Assembly: GCF_022669055.1 (NCBI RefSeq)
Contig: NZ_JAJMLW010000001.1
Coordinates: 372,001-436,000, forward strand
Reading direction: 5' to 3'
Source: Adlercreutzia faecimuris
GTDB taxonomy: Bacteria > Actinomycetota > Coriobacteriia > Coriobacteriales > Eggerthellaceae
Length of the DNA stretch: 64,000 nucleotides
Shown in pieces: positions 35,484 through 44,395 of this stretch (the stretch's first letter is position 1; each line of letters begins with the position of its first letter). Both the position numbers and the translations under genes were made by a program. Below the pieces are notes generated by a model, which saw only the letters and a list, made by a program, of their open reading frames with translations, had not been told where the DNA came from and searched no databases.

Positions 35484-35972
35484 ATGACTGACGAGGACTA
35501 CATGCAGCTGGCCATCGACGAGGCCCGCGCCGCCGGCGAAGCGGGCGAGGTGCCCATCGGCGCGGTGGTGGTGTACCAGCCCATCGACCGCGGAACGCGG
35601 CGTCCCCTGGCCGAGCCTCGGGTGATCGCTCGCGCCCACAACCGCCGCGAGACCGATCGCGACCCGGCCGGCCATGCGGAGTTCCTGGCCATGGAGGAGG
35701 CATCCCGCGTGCTGGACGCGTGGCGCCTGACCGACTGCACCGTCTACGTCACGCTGGAGCCCTGCATCATGTGCGCCGGGCTCATGCACCAGGCGCGCGT
35801 CAGCCGCTGCGTCTACGGTGCGCCCGACCAGAAGGCCGGCGCGCTGGGCACCCTGTATGCCATCCACCAGGATGAGCGGCTGAACCACCAGTTCTCGGTG
35901 ACGCCCGGCGTGCGCCAGGAGGAATGCGCCGCGCTGCTGAGGGACTTCTTCGCGAGCAGGAGAAAGAAGTGA
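35484..35972 (+). CDS. tadA: tRNA adenosine(34) deaminase
   Basis: The 162-residue zinc deaminase converts A34 to inosine in tRNA-Arg(ACG), a gene present at 32745. The active site is complete: GHAEFLAM (His64 ligand, Glu66 proton shuttle) and LEPCIMCAG (Cys94, Cys97). An insertion around residues 31-47 (YQPIDRGTRRPLAEPRV) lengthens the loop after the second strand compared with typical TadA. ATG 35484 is used; a weaker in-frame ATG lies three codons upstream inside the promoter. The stop overlaps the ispE start, so the two are coupled. Confidence 0.92.
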   Translation: MTDEDYMQLAIDEARAAGEAGEVPIGAVVVYQPIDRGTRRPLAEPRVIARAHNRRETDRDPAGHAEFLAMEEASRVLDAWRLTDCTVYVTLEPCIMCAGLMHQARVSRCVYGAPDQKAGALGTLYAIHQDERLNHQFSVTPGVRQEECAALLRDFFASRRKK

Positions 35973-37114
35973 GCGACCAGGCCATGAGGGTAGACATGAT
36001 AGGCGCCGCCCGCGACGCCCAGTGGAACGCGCTGACGTTTCTGGGCCCGGGCAGCGTGCGCGTGATGGCGCCGGCCAAGGTGAACCTGTTCCTGGCGGTG
36101 GGGGATCGTCGCGCCGACGGGCGCCACGACGTGACCACCGTGATGCATGCCCTGGCGCTGCACGACGTGCTGCATGTGCAGGTGCGCGCCGTCGACGAGG
36201 TGCTGGCGCCCGACGAGCTGCCCGAGGACGGGGGCGCGCAGGCCGCGGCCCCCGCCGCGCCGGACGGCGCTGCCGGCGCGAATCGGCTGCCCACCGAGCA
36301 CGTCATCGTGCCCGAGCCCGCCTATCGGCTGCCCGCCCACATCGCCATCGGCGGCCCGGCGCGCAACCTGCGCGTCAGCATCGACGTGGCGGACAAGGGC
36401 ACGGGCGACGCCCTCAGCATCCCCGCGCGCGACAACATCGTGTTCAAGGCGGCCGACGTGCTGGCCCGCGTCCTGGGCTTCGAGGAGCGGTGCGCCATCG
36501 ACGTGCGGCTGGAGAAGTCCATCCCGCACCAGGCCGGCCTGGGCGGCGGGTCGTCCGACGCGGCGGCCCTGCTGCTGGCGCTGGCGAAGGCGTGGAGCTG
36601 GCCGGCCGACGACCCGCGGCTCGAGATAGCCGCGACGGTGCTCGGCGCGGACGTGGCGTTCTTCCTGCACGGCGGCTGCGCGCTCCTGGACGGGGAGGGC
36701 GAGCATCTGGTGCGGACGATGCCGCCTTTGCACCAGTCCGTCGTGGTGGTGAAGCCGCCCGTGGGCGTGCCGACCGGTGCGGCCTACGCGGCCTTCGACG
36801 AGGCACCCGTGCCCGTCGACCCGGCGCTGCTGCGCGCCGTCGAGGACGCGCCGGACGCCGCCGCGATGCCCCTGGTCAACAACCTGGCGCCGGCGGCCGA
36901 GGCCCTGGTGCCCGAGCTCGCCGAGGCGCGGGCGTGGGCACTCGCCCAGCCGGGCGCGCGGGACGTCCTGCTCTGCGGCAGCGGGGCTGCCACCTTCGCG
37001 GTGATGGACGGCTTCGACGCCGCCGTGCGCGCCGCCGCCGAGGCCCAGCGCCGCGGCTGGTGGGCACGCGCCACCACCTTCTCGGGGGTGCGCGCCGCGC
37101 TGCTGCCGTCGTAG
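35969..37114 (+). CDS. ispE: 4-diphosphocytidyl-2-C-methyl-D-erythritol kinase
   Basis: The GHMP-family kinase of the non-mevalonate isoprenoid pathway phosphorylates CDP-methylerythritol. Visible motifs are APAKVNLFLAVGDRRADGRHDV near the N-terminus and the GHMP ATP loop PHQAGLGGGSSDAAALL. At ~381 residues it is longer than the usual ~290-310, owing to an insertion of about 55 residues after the second strand (around 70-130, rich in Ala, Pro and Asp). GTG 35969 is chosen because AGGAGA precedes it and it overlaps the tadA stop by four bases; ATG codons at 35984 and 35996 are alternatives. Confidence 0.88.
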   Translation: MSDQAMRVDMIGAARDAQWNALTFLGPGSVRVMAPAKVNLFLAVGDRRADGRHDVTTVMHALALHDVLHVQVRAVDEVLAPDELPEDGGAQAAAPAAPDGAAGANRLPTEHVIVPEPAYRLPAHIAIGGPARNLRVSIDVADKGTGDALSIPARDNIVFKAADVLARVLGFEERCAIDVRLEKSIPHQAGLGGGSSDAAALLLALAKAWSWPADDPRLEIAATVLGADVAFFLHGGCALLDGEGEHLVRTMPPLHQSVVVVKPPVGVPTGAAYAAFDEAPVPVDPALLRAVEDAPDAAAMPLVNNLAPAAEALVPELAEARAWALAQPGARDVLLCGSGAATFAVMDGFDAAVRAAAEAQRRGWWARATTFSGVRAALLPS

Positions 37115-37221
37115 GGACATTACCGCGTTCGTCAACGTTTTGCGAACTCGGCCGCGCGCGGGCGCCCGATGCGGGCCCGTCGCGGTAGACTGGTCGGGAA
37201 GCCGAGGTCGAGGAGGGCCCC

Positions 37222-37770
37222 ATGGTCGTAGGAATCATCATCGCCGTCATCGTCATCATCGTGGTGGCGGTCGTCGCGCTGTACAACAATCTGGTCAAGC
37301 TGCGCAACCGCGTGGACAACGCGTGGGCGCAGGTCGACGTCCAGATGCAGCGCCGCCAGGACCTCATCCCCAACCTCGTCGAGACGGTCAAGGGCTACGC
37401 CGCGCACGAGTCGGGCACGCTTTCCGCGGTCACCGAGGCGCGCGCCGCCGTGACCCAGGCCGCCACGCCCCAGGCCAAGATGGCGGCCGAGAACGCGCTG
37501 ACCGGCGCGCTCAAGAGCCTGTTCGCCGTGGCCGAGGCGTACCCCGACCTCAAGGCGAACGCCAACTTCCAGCAGCTCCAGGCGCAGCTCGCCGACACCG
37601 AGGACAAGATCAGCTACATGCGCCAGAGCTACAACGACACGGTGATGGCCTACAACACGGCCATCCAGACCTTCCCGGCCGTCCTGCTGGCCGGCGCCTT
37701 CGGCTTCACGGCGCGGCCGAGCTTCGACGCGGCCGCCGGCGCCGAGGTGGCGCCGCAGGTGCAGTTCTAG
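37222..37770 (+). CDS. lemA: LemA family protein
   Basis: The 182-residue protein has one N-terminal membrane helix (MVVGIIIAVIVIIVVAVVALY) and a helical-bundle body with the LemA hallmark YNNLVKLRNRVDNAWAQVDVQMQRRQDLIPNLVETVKGYA. The short C-terminal part contains the usual FPAVLLAGAFGF block. Its function is not established in the family; LemA proteins often travel with TPM-domain or DUF2207-type membrane proteins, and a DUF2207 gene lies ~0.8 kb downstream. GAGGAGGGCCCC precedes the ATG. Confidence 0.9.
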   Translation: MVVGIIIAVIVIIVVAVVALYNNLVKLRNRVDNAWAQVDVQMQRRQDLIPNLVETVKGYAAHESGTLSAVTEARAAVTQAATPQAKMAAENALTGALKSLFAVAEAYPDLKANANFQQLQAQLADTEDKISYMRQSYNDTVMAYNTAIQTFPAVLLAGAFGFTARPSFDAAAGAEVAPQVQF

Positions 37771-37869
37771 CGGGGAAGGCGGCCGTCGCGCGGCGCCTGC
37801 GGGCGTGGCGCGGCGAGGAGGACGCGGGGCGCGCGGGCGCCCGCGGCATGAGAGGAAGGCGGTGATCCC

Positions 37870-38232
37870 ATGGGCTTGGTAGCGCGGCTCTCGCGCGTGG
37901 TTCCGCTGGTCATCGCGCTGGCCGTCGTCGCGGCCGTCATCTACCTGGTGGTCACCTACCGCCATTCGCCGGCGCGCGCCAAGGAGGTGCTCATCCGGGT
38001 GTTCACGTGGATCACGGGCATCCTGTCGGCGTTCTTCGGGCTGGTGACGCTCTATGCGCTGCTCGAGCGCAACGACGGCGTCATCGACCTGGGCGCGAGC
38101 TTTCTGGTGGTGGCGCTGATCGGCCTGGCCGTCACCCGCTGGTGCAACCACGTCTTCCTGAAGAATCACCCCAGCTACAAGAAGAAGCCCGTCCGCGCCA
38201 CCGTCAAGCGCCGCTGGCCCTGGCAGAGGTAG
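37870..38232 (+). CDS. Small three-helix membrane protein, unknown
   Basis: The 120-residue protein has membrane segments at about 9-28, 45-65 and 75-95 and a strongly basic C-terminal tail (KKKPVRATVKRRW). No family is recognised. GAAGGCGGTGATCCC precedes the ATG. It lies between lemA and a bidirectional terminator and may be co-transcribed with lemA. Confidence 0.65.
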   Translation: MGLVARLSRVVPLVIALAVVAAVIYLVVTYRHSPARAKEVLIRVFTWITGILSAFFGLVTLYALLERNDGVIDLGASFLVVALIGLAVTRWCNHVFLKNHPSYKKKPVRATVKRRWPWQR

Positions 38233-38275
38233 GACGGCTCGAATCCCCGCAGGGGTTGGGCGGTTGATGGAAACA

Positions 38276-38306
38276 AAAAGACCCCCGGAATCGGGGGTCT
38301 GCTTTT
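38276..38306. terminator. Bidirectional terminator between a membrane protein gene and tRNA-Ser
   Basis: AGACCCCCG (38279-38287) pairs with CGGGGGTCT (38292-38300), with an A run before and TTTT after. Confidence 0.88.
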
Positions 38307-38308
38307 AC

Positions 38309-38399
38309 TGGCGGAGAAGCGGGGATTCGAACCCCGGAAGCCCTTGTGGGGCTTACTCACTTAGCAGGCGAGCACCTTCGGCCTCTCGGTCACTTCTCC
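38309..38399 (-). tRNA. tRNA-Ser (anticodon GCT)
   Basis: A class II cloverleaf on the minus strand has acceptor GGAGAAG/CTTCTCC, an anticodon stem CTCGC/GTGAG with loop CTGCTAA (anticodon GCT, codons AGC/AGU), a long variable arm and an encoded CCA. Confidence 0.95.
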
Positions 38400-38482
38400 A
38401 ATAGCAAGAATGAATCATACCCGACTTGGACGCCCCGCGCAACGGCCATCTTCGCGGCTGACCCCGCTTCCGGAACGTACAG

Positions 38483-38488
38483 TATAAT
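38483..38488 (+). promoter_or_regulatory. -10 element for the DUF2207 gene
   Basis: TATAAT lies 75 bases upstream of the GTG start; the -35 is unclear. Confidence 0.5.
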
Positions 38489-38563
38489 GGTGAGAATTTC
38501 ACCGATGACCGGGCCTGCCGCCAGCGCTCGCCGCGCCGCGCGGGCCCTCGCGAAGGAGATCCC

Positions 38564-40612
38564 GTGGCCCCACGTTGCCAGCTTCGCCCCTCTGCCGTGC
38601 CTGTGGCGGTGTTCGCCGCCCTCGTCCTGGTGGCTGCCCTCTCGCTGGTGGCGCTGCCGTCCTTCGTCCCGTCCTTGGGCGCCGGCATCGCCGAGGCCAA
38701 GTCCTACGAGTGCCCGCGGGTGGACACCACAGCCCAGGCGCAGACGGACGGGTCGCTGCACGTGGTGGAGCAGCGCAGCTTCGACTTCGACGGCTCCTTC
38801 ACTGCCGTGTGGTGGACGTTCGAGGACCTGCCCACCAACGCGGAGGTGCAGGTCAACGGCATGCGCATGGCGCAGGTTGACGGCGAGGGCAACGTGGTGG
38901 GCGATTGGGTGCCGCTGCAGGAGGTCACCTTCCAGCTGGCCTGGCGTGACGCCGGCGGCCCGGGCATCGACGCGTGGTCATTCGACGAGCCGCAGGACAC
39001 CGTGTACGCGTTCTTCGATGTGGAGGACGCGCAGATGATCTTCGAGCTGGACTACGTGGTGGTGAACGGCGTGCAGGCCTACGAGGACGTGGCCGAGGTG
39101 TACTGGAAGTACGTGCCCGAGGGCTGGGCGGTGGACTCGCGCGACGTGAGCGTCACCATCGCGCTGCCGCTGCCGGCCGATGCGGTGGTGGGTGCCCCCG
39201 GCAACGAGGCCGGCAGCTGGGCCGAGGGCACGAGTCCTCAGGCCGGCGCCGGCGACGTGCGCGCCTGGGGTCACGGCCCGCTCGACGGCGTGGTGTCGGT
39301 GAACGCCGACGGCACCGTGTCCTACGAGGTGCCGCTCGTGCGCGCCGGGCAGTTCGCCGAGGCGCGCGTGGTGTTCCCCTCCGAGTGGCTCACCAACCTG
39401 CCCGCCGACGCGCGCCGCGCCCACCAGGGCGTCTTCAGGCTGGAGACGGTGCTTTCCCAGGAGCAGACCTGGGCCGACCAGGCCAACGCCCAGCGCGCCC
39501 GCGCGCTCGCCCTCATCGTGGGGGTGGCCGTCGCCTGCGCGGTGCTGCTGCTGGCGGCCATCGCGCTGTTTCTGCGCTACGGCCGCGAGTATAAGCCCGA
39601 CTTCACCGACGAGTACTGGCGCGACGTGCCCGCGCGCGACCTGCAGCCGGCCGTGATCGGCCGCCTGTGGCGCTGGAACCGCGAGAGTCCCGACGACTTC
39701 ACGGCCACGCTCATGCACCTGGCCCACGTGGGGGCCGTGCGCATCGACAAGGGCCAGTACCTCGACCTGAAGGGGCGCCTCGTCGACGACTACTACCTGA
39801 CCATCGACTACGCGGTGGCCGACCGGCTGACCGACCCGGTGGACACGGCGACGCTGTCGCTGCTGTTCCGGCGCGTCGCGGAGGGTCGCCCGTCGCTGTG
39901 GCTGGGGTCGATCCGCGAGTACGGCCGCAAGCACCCCGAGGACTTCGTCCTCGCCATGAAGACGTGGCAGGCCACGCTCGACGAGCAGGTGGGCGCCCAC
40001 GACTTCTTCGAGCGACGCAGCAAGCGCCTGGCGACGGCCATGGGCATGGCGGCCTTCCTGGTCATTTTCGCCGGGGTCTTCCTGGGCGTGGCGACCGAGA
40101 ACTTCATCCCGCCCATCCTGATGGTGCCCACGGGAATCGCGCTGCTGGTCATCGCCAACTACATGCCGCGGCGCACGCGCCTCGGCAACGACCTGACGGC
40201 ACGCTGCAAGGCCCTGCGCAACTGGCTGCGCGACTTCTCGAGCCTGGACGAGCGGCCCCCGACTGACGTTAAGGTGTGGGGCGAGTTCATGGTCTACGCC
40301 TACCTGTTCGGCGTGGCCGAGCGCGTGATGAGCGAGCTGCGCGACACGGTGCCCGAGGTGTTCGAGCCGGACGCCGGCACCGGCATGAGCGGCTACGTGC
40401 CGTGGTACGTGTGGTACTCCGCCGGGCGCGGGGTGGGCGGCTCGCCCATGCCGAGCGTGTCCGACCTGATGCAGACGGCGGTGTCCAACACGCTGTCCTC
40501 CGCCCAGATGGCGATCTCGGCCTCGAGCGGCGGGTCGTCGGGCGGCGGGTTCGGCGGCGGCTTCTCCGGCGGCGGGGGCGGCGGCTTCGGCGGAGGCGGT
40601 GGCGCGCGCTAG
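38564..40612 (+). CDS. DUF2207 membrane protein
   Basis: The 682-residue protein has a signal helix (~10-40), a large extracytoplasmic beta-rich domain (~45-300) typical of DUF2207, a membrane helix (~312-335), a cytoplasmic winged-helix-like region and a pair of helices (~490-535). The end is a Gly/Ser-rich tail (GGGFGGGFSGGGGGGFGGGG), a common feature of this family. Function is unknown in the family; it is often found near LemA, as here. GTG 38564 has AAGGAGATCCC in front. Confidence 0.88.
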   Translation: MAPRCQLRPSAVPVAVFAALVLVAALSLVALPSFVPSLGAGIAEAKSYECPRVDTTAQAQTDGSLHVVEQRSFDFDGSFTAVWWTFEDLPTNAEVQVNGMRMAQVDGEGNVVGDWVPLQEVTFQLAWRDAGGPGIDAWSFDEPQDTVYAFFDVEDAQMIFELDYVVVNGVQAYEDVAEVYWKYVPEGWAVDSRDVSVTIALPLPADAVVGAPGNEAGSWAEGTSPQAGAGDVRAWGHGPLDGVVSVNADGTVSYEVPLVRAGQFAEARVVFPSEWLTNLPADARRAHQGVFRLETVLSQEQTWADQANAQRARALALIVGVAVACAVLLLAAIALFLRYGREYKPDFTDEYWRDVPARDLQPAVIGRLWRWNRESPDDFTATLMHLAHVGAVRIDKGQYLDLKGRLVDDYYLTIDYAVADRLTDPVDTATLSLLFRRVAEGRPSLWLGSIREYGRKHPEDFVLAMKTWQATLDEQVGAHDFFERRSKRLATAMGMAAFLVIFAGVFLGVATENFIPPILMVPTGIALLVIANYMPRRTRLGNDLTARCKALRNWLRDFSSLDERPPTDVKVWGEFMVYAYLFGVAERVMSELRDTVPEVFEPDAGTGMSGYVPWYVWYSAGRGVGGSPMPSVSDLMQTAVSNTLSSAQMAISASSGGSSGGGFGGGFSGGGGGGFGGGGGAR

Positions 40613-40760
40613 GGGAGCGCCCCGCCTGCGCGCGGCCCGTCCGCCGCGCCGTGCCCGCCCGCCGCGCTCTGCCTGCGCCCGCCCGCGCCCGTCCCGCCCG
40701 CCGCGCCTGCCCCACCCGCCGCGTGTCAGGGGAGCGCCCCGCCTGCGCGCGGCCCGTCCG
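40611..40760. repeat. GC-rich direct repeat after the DUF2207 gene
   Basis: A 33-base sequence beginning AGGGGAGCGCCCCGCC occurs at 40611-40643 and 40728-40760. Between and after them lie degenerate CCGCCGCGC/CCCGCC runs. No gene is supported; it is a low-complexity duplication. Confidence 0.65.
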
Positions 40761-40849
40761 TCCGCCGCGCTCCGCCCGCCCGCGCGCGGCCCGTCCGCCG
40801 CGCTCTGCCTGCACCCGCCGCGTCGCGCCCGCGCAGTTTTCGCGGCATC

Positions 40850-41000
40850 TGCAAATTCGGCCGGTTTTGCACTGCGCAACGCGCCGGGATCAGCGCGTCC
40901 AAGGGGACGCCGCTTGCGTTTGCCCAGGTCGCCGAAAACGCCGGCTCCCGTGAGCGCCTCCAGAGCGGCAAGTCCCAGTGCAAAACCGACCGAATTTGCA
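40850..41000. repeat. Palindrome-ended 151-bp element, copy 2
   Basis: The arm at 40850-40874 (starting TGCAAATTCGGCCGG) is repeated inverted at 40976-41000 with one mismatch. CCCAGGTCGC lies at offset 73, exactly as in copy 1 at 34541-34692. It is followed closely by the DMT transporter promoter. Confidence 0.7.
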
Positions 41001-41063
41001 ATCTGACGCCTTTTTTCGAAGGTCTCGCTTGCCGCCTAGGTGCTTCCCGCGCACTCCTGCGTC

Positions 41064-41069
41064 TATAAT
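41064..41069 (+). promoter_or_regulatory. DMT transporter promoter -10, near-leaderless
   Basis: TATAAT ends nine bases before ATG 41078, leaving at most a couple of bases of leader and no ribosome binding site. Confidence 0.55.
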
Positions 41070-41077
41070 GCTGCCCC

Positions 41078-42070
41078 ATGACCCCGTCGCGCGACATACC
41101 CGTCTTCGCCTACAAGCTGCTGATCGTCCTGGCCACCGTCATCTGGGGCCTGAGCTTCGTGGTGATGAAGGACGCCGTGGACGTGATGGAGCCTGCGTGG
41201 CTCATCGGCGTGCGCTTCCTCATAACGGCAGCGCTGCTCACCGCGGTGCTGTGGCGCCACGTGCGCCCGGCGCTCACCCGCCGCCAGCTGGCGTGCGGCG
41301 GCATCCTCGGGCTGTTGCTGTTCCTGGCCTACTGGACGCAGACCATCGGGCTCGCCTTCACCACGCCGGGGAAGAACGCGTTTCTCACGGCCACCTACTG
41401 CGTGATGGTGCCGTTCATGTTCTGGGCCGCCGCGGGCAAGCGCCCGACAGCGTTCAACCTGGCGGCGGCCGTGCTGTGCGTGACCGGCATGGGGCTGGTG
41501 TCGCTGGCGCCGGGCACCCAGGCGGTGGAGTTCGGCGACGTGATGACGCTGGTGTGCGCCGTGTTCTTCGGCCTGCACATCGTGTGCGTGAGCCGCTTCT
41601 CGCAGGGCTGCGACGTGCTGGCCATCACCGTGTTCCAGTTCTGGGTGATGGGCGTCTGCGGCGTCGTCGTCGGCGCGCTGACCGAGGCGCCTCCCAACGC
41701 CGCGGCCGTGAGCCCCGAGTTCCTGTTCAACATGGCCTACCTCATCGTGCTGGCGTCGTGCGTGGCGCTGGTCATCCAGAACGTGGCGCTGGCCCACGTG
41801 CCGCCGGCCCAGGCGTCGCTGCTGTTGTCGCTGGAGGCCGTGTTCGGTGTGCTGTTCTCGGTGCTGCTCTACGGCGAGGTGCTGACGCTGCGCCTGGCGG
41901 GCGGCTTCGCGCTCATCTTCGCCGCCGTCGTCCTGAGCGAGGCGTTCCCGCTCAGGGGCCGGCGTCAACAGCCCGAAGACATACCGGCCGCCGCGGCTGC
42001 CGCCGACGCGCTGATGGGCGACAATGAGGCCGCCGGTGATTTGGAAGAGGTCCTGGAAGGAAGGAACTGA
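41078..42070 (+). CDS. EamA/DMT-family transporter
   Basis: The 330-residue inner-membrane protein has ten predicted helices arranged as two EamA repeats (about 10-150 and 165-300). The first contains VIWGLSFVVMKDAVD and the second ends LLLSLEAVFGVLFSVLLYGE, both diagnostic of drug/metabolite transporters such as RhaT/EamA. The ~40-residue C-terminal tail is polar. It may export an amino acid or related metabolite; the substrate is not deducible. The next gene starts one base after the stop. Confidence 0.88.
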   Translation: MTPSRDIPVFAYKLLIVLATVIWGLSFVVMKDAVDVMEPAWLIGVRFLITAALLTAVLWRHVRPALTRRQLACGGILGLLLFLAYWTQTIGLAFTTPGKNAFLTATYCVMVPFMFWAAAGKRPTAFNLAAAVLCVTGMGLVSLAPGTQAVEFGDVMTLVCAVFFGLHIVCVSRFSQGCDVLAITVFQFWVMGVCGVVVGALTEAPPNAAAVSPEFLFNMAYLIVLASCVALVIQNVALAHVPPAQASLLLSLEAVFGVLFSVLLYGEVLTLRLAGGFALIFAAVVLSEAFPLRGRRQQPEDIPAAAAAADALMGDNEAAGDLEEVLEGRN

Positions 42071-42071
42071 G

Positions 42072-42599
42072 ATGCGAGAGAAGCGGGAAGAGCCCGGGCG
42101 CGACAACGTCATCCTGATCGGCATGCCCGGCGCGGGCAAGTCGACGCTGGGCATTGTGCTGGCGAAGATCATGAACTACAACTTCGTCGACGCCGACCTG
42201 CTCATCCAGAACCAGTGCGACCGCACGCTGCAGAAGCTGCTGGATGCCTGCGGTCCCGACGGGTTCATCGAGGTGGAGAACCAGGTGCTGTCCGACTTGG
42301 AATGCGAGCGCACCATCGTGTCCACCGGTGGCTCGGCGGTGTACTCCGACGCGGCCATGGAGCATCTCGGCCAGATCGGGCGCATCGTCTACCTCCAGAT
42401 CAGCTACGACGAGCTGAAGAACCGCCTGTCCGACTTGCAGGAACGCGGCGTGGTGCTGAAGGGCGGCATATCCATGAGCCTGCGCGACCTGTACGACGAG
42501 CGCAAGCCGCTCTACGAGAAGTACGCCGACATCGTGGTGGACGTGAACGACCTGTCGATCACCGCCGCCGCGCGCAAGGTGGCCGCGGCCCTGGCGTAG
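42072..42599 (+). CDS. Shikimate-kinase-like P-loop kinase
   Basis: The 175-residue protein has shikimate kinase length and fold. The P-loop is GMPGAGKST, the substrate-domain start NFVDADLLIQ carries the Asp pair, the glycine stretch is STGGSAV, and the lid and end contain ERKPLYEKYADIVVDV. The conserved Arg that binds the shikimate carboxylate (usually FR in GExxFRxxE) is replaced: here the segment reads GPDGFIEVENQVL. It may therefore use another substrate or be a degenerate AroK. The ATG at 42072 has GAAGGAAGGAACTGAG upstream and follows the transporter stop directly. Confidence 0.7.
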   Translation: MREKREEPGRDNVILIGMPGAGKSTLGIVLAKIMNYNFVDADLLIQNQCDRTLQKLLDACGPDGFIEVENQVLSDLECERTIVSTGGSAVYSDAAMEHLGQIGRIVYLQISYDELKNRLSDLQERGVVLKGGISMSLRDLYDERKPLYEKYADIVVDVNDLSITAAARKVAAALA

Positions 42600-42690
42600 G
42601 GCGCGGGGAGCGGCGCGTGCTCGCCAGGCACGCCGTCGCGCGCATCCGACCGCGCGTCACGCCCACATCCGCCACGCGCCATCGCACACG

Positions 42691-42730
42691 CAAAAAAAAG
42701 AGGGGCGACCCCGCCGGGGGTCGCCCCTCT
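42691..42730. terminator. Terminator of the AGCS symporter gene (also usable by the kinase gene)
   Basis: AGAGGGGCGACCCC (42699-42712) pairs with GGGGTCGCCCCTCT (42717-42730). Eight A residues precede, which become the T run for the minus-strand symporter. Confidence 0.9.
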
Positions 42731-42750
42731 CGCATTCCGCGGTCGGGCCG

Positions 42751-44298
42751 CTACAGGCTCGGCTCGAGCTCCAGGTCGTCGTCGAGCCCCGCCGGCGCCG
42801 CCGCGCCGGGATCCTTCGGGGCCTTCCAGTCGGCCGCGTCGTCGGGGCGCGGCGCCATGTTCGCCTCCACGCCGTCGGCCGCCTTGAGGCGCGCGAAGTA
42901 GCTGCGCGTCTCCTTCACGACCACGCCGGACAGCGCGATCAGGGCCACCATGTTGGGCAGCGCCATGCAGGCGTTGAAGATGTCGGCGATGGTCCACACG
43001 GCGCTCACGGTCATGTAGGGGCCGATGAACACGGCGGCAATGTAGAGCCAGCGGTAGGCCTTCACGGCCTTCATGTTGCCGTTGCTGAAGTACTCCAGGC
43101 AGCGCTCGCCGTAGTAGTCCCAGCCCAGGATGGTGGTGAAGCCGAACAGCACCAGGCACAGCATCAGGATGAACGCCGTGACTTCGTTGGGCAGGAAGGG
43201 CAGGCCGGCCTGGAACGCGGCGGTGGTGACGGCCGCGCCCTCCAGCCCGGGCACGTTGTAGGCGCCGGTCATGACGATGGCTAGGCCCGTCATCGAGCAC
43301 ACCACGATGGTGTCGAGGAAGGTGCCGGTCATGGACACGAGGCCCTGGCGCACCGGCTCCTTGGTCTGGGCAGCCGCGGCGGCGATGGGGGCCGAGCCCA
43401 GGCCGGCCTCGTTCGAGAAGATGCCGCGGGCGATGCCCTTCTGCATGGCGATGATGATGGCGCCCAGCATGCCGCCGGCCGCCGCCTGGAACCCGAAGGC
43501 GCTCTGCACGATGGTCACGAGCGCGGTGGGCAGCATCTGGATGTTGGCGATGATGAGCACCAGCGAGAAGCCCACGTACACCACCACCATGGCGGGGATG
43601 ATGCGCTCGGACACGCTGGCGATGCGGCGCAGGCCGCCGATGACCACCAGGCCCACCACCACGGCCAGGATGAGCGAGGCCACCACGGTGGCGATGGAGT
43701 AGTCCATGCCGAACAGCGAGAAGGCGACGGCGGACTTATCCGGGTCGAAGAAGCCGGTGATGGCGCCGGAGATGGAGTTGACCTGGGTGAACGTGCCGAT
43801 GCCGAACAGGCCCACGCACATGCCGAAGAAGGCGAACAGCTTGGCCAGCCAGCGCCAGTTCATGCCCATGCCGCGCTCGATGTAGTAGAACGGGCCGCCC
43901 AGCACGTGGCCGTCCTCGCGGATGGTGCGGTACTTCACGGCCAGCAGGCCCTCGGAGAACTTGGTGGCCATGCCGAACAGGGCCGCCAGCCACATCCAGA
44001 ACAGGGCGCCCGGGCCGCCGGCCACGATGGCCGTGGCCACGCCCACGATGTTACCGGTGCCGATGGTGGCCGACAGCGCCGTGCACAGGGCGCCGAAGCT
44101 GGTGACCTCGCCCTTGCCGTCGTCCTCGTTCTTGATCATGTAGCGCAGGGCGCGCGGCAGCTGGCTGAACTGCAGGCCCTTCAGGCGCACGGTCAGCAGC
44201 AGGCCGCCGATGAGGATGAGCGCCATCAGGGGCACGCCCCAGATGAAGTCATCGATGATGCCCAAGATGTTGTTGATGGGCGCGAGCACGTCGTCCAC
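42751..44298 (-). CDS. Sodium:alanine/glycine symporter (AGCS family)
   Basis: The 515-residue membrane protein has about eleven helices and AGCS signatures: GLQFSQLPRALRYM, TALSATIGTGNIVGVATAIVAGGPGALFWMW, and MQKGIARGIFSNEAGLGSAPIAAAAA. It imports alanine or glycine with Na+. Start is GTG (44298) behind AAGGAGGAG. A glycine riboswitch lies in the leader, so glycine is the likely regulating and transported ligand. The hydrophilic C-terminal tail (~50 residues, Asp/Ala/Pro-rich) is longer than usual. Confidence 0.92.
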   Translation of the reverse strand: MDDVLAPINNILGIIDDFIWGVPLMALILIGGLLLTVRLKGLQFSQLPRALRYMIKNEDDGKGEVTSFGALCTALSATIGTGNIVGVATAIVAGGPGALFWMWLAALFGMATKFSEGLLAVKYRTIREDGHVLGGPFYYIERGMGMNWRWLAKLFAFFGMCVGLFGIGTFTQVNSISGAITGFFDPDKSAVAFSLFGMDYSIATVVASLILAVVVGLVVIGGLRRIASVSERIIPAMVVVYVGFSLVLIIANIQMLPTALVTIVQSAFGFQAAAGGMLGAIIIAMQKGIARGIFSNEAGLGSAPIAAAAAQTKEPVRQGLVSMTGTFLDTIVVCSMTGLAIVMTGAYNVPGLEGAAVTTAAFQAGLPFLPNEVTAFILMLCLVLFGFTTILGWDYYGERCLEYFSNGNMKAVKAYRWLYIAAVFIGPYMTVSAVWTIADIFNACMALPNMVALIALSGVVVKETRSYFARLKAADGVEANMAPRPDDAADWKAPKDPGAAAPAGLDDDLELEPSL

Positions 44299-44395
44299 GG
44301 AAATCTCCTCCTTCTCTTGTGGGCGATGTCCGCCGGGGAAGGAGGCTCTGGGGAAGCACGCTATGCGGGGGAAGACGGAAGAGCGCTAAGCCAAG

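Noticed and set aside
40620-40850. A coding region in the GC-rich stretch after the DUF2207 gene
   Set aside because: Open frames there encode only Arg/Pro/Ala repeats and coincide with a direct repeat; they result from base composition.
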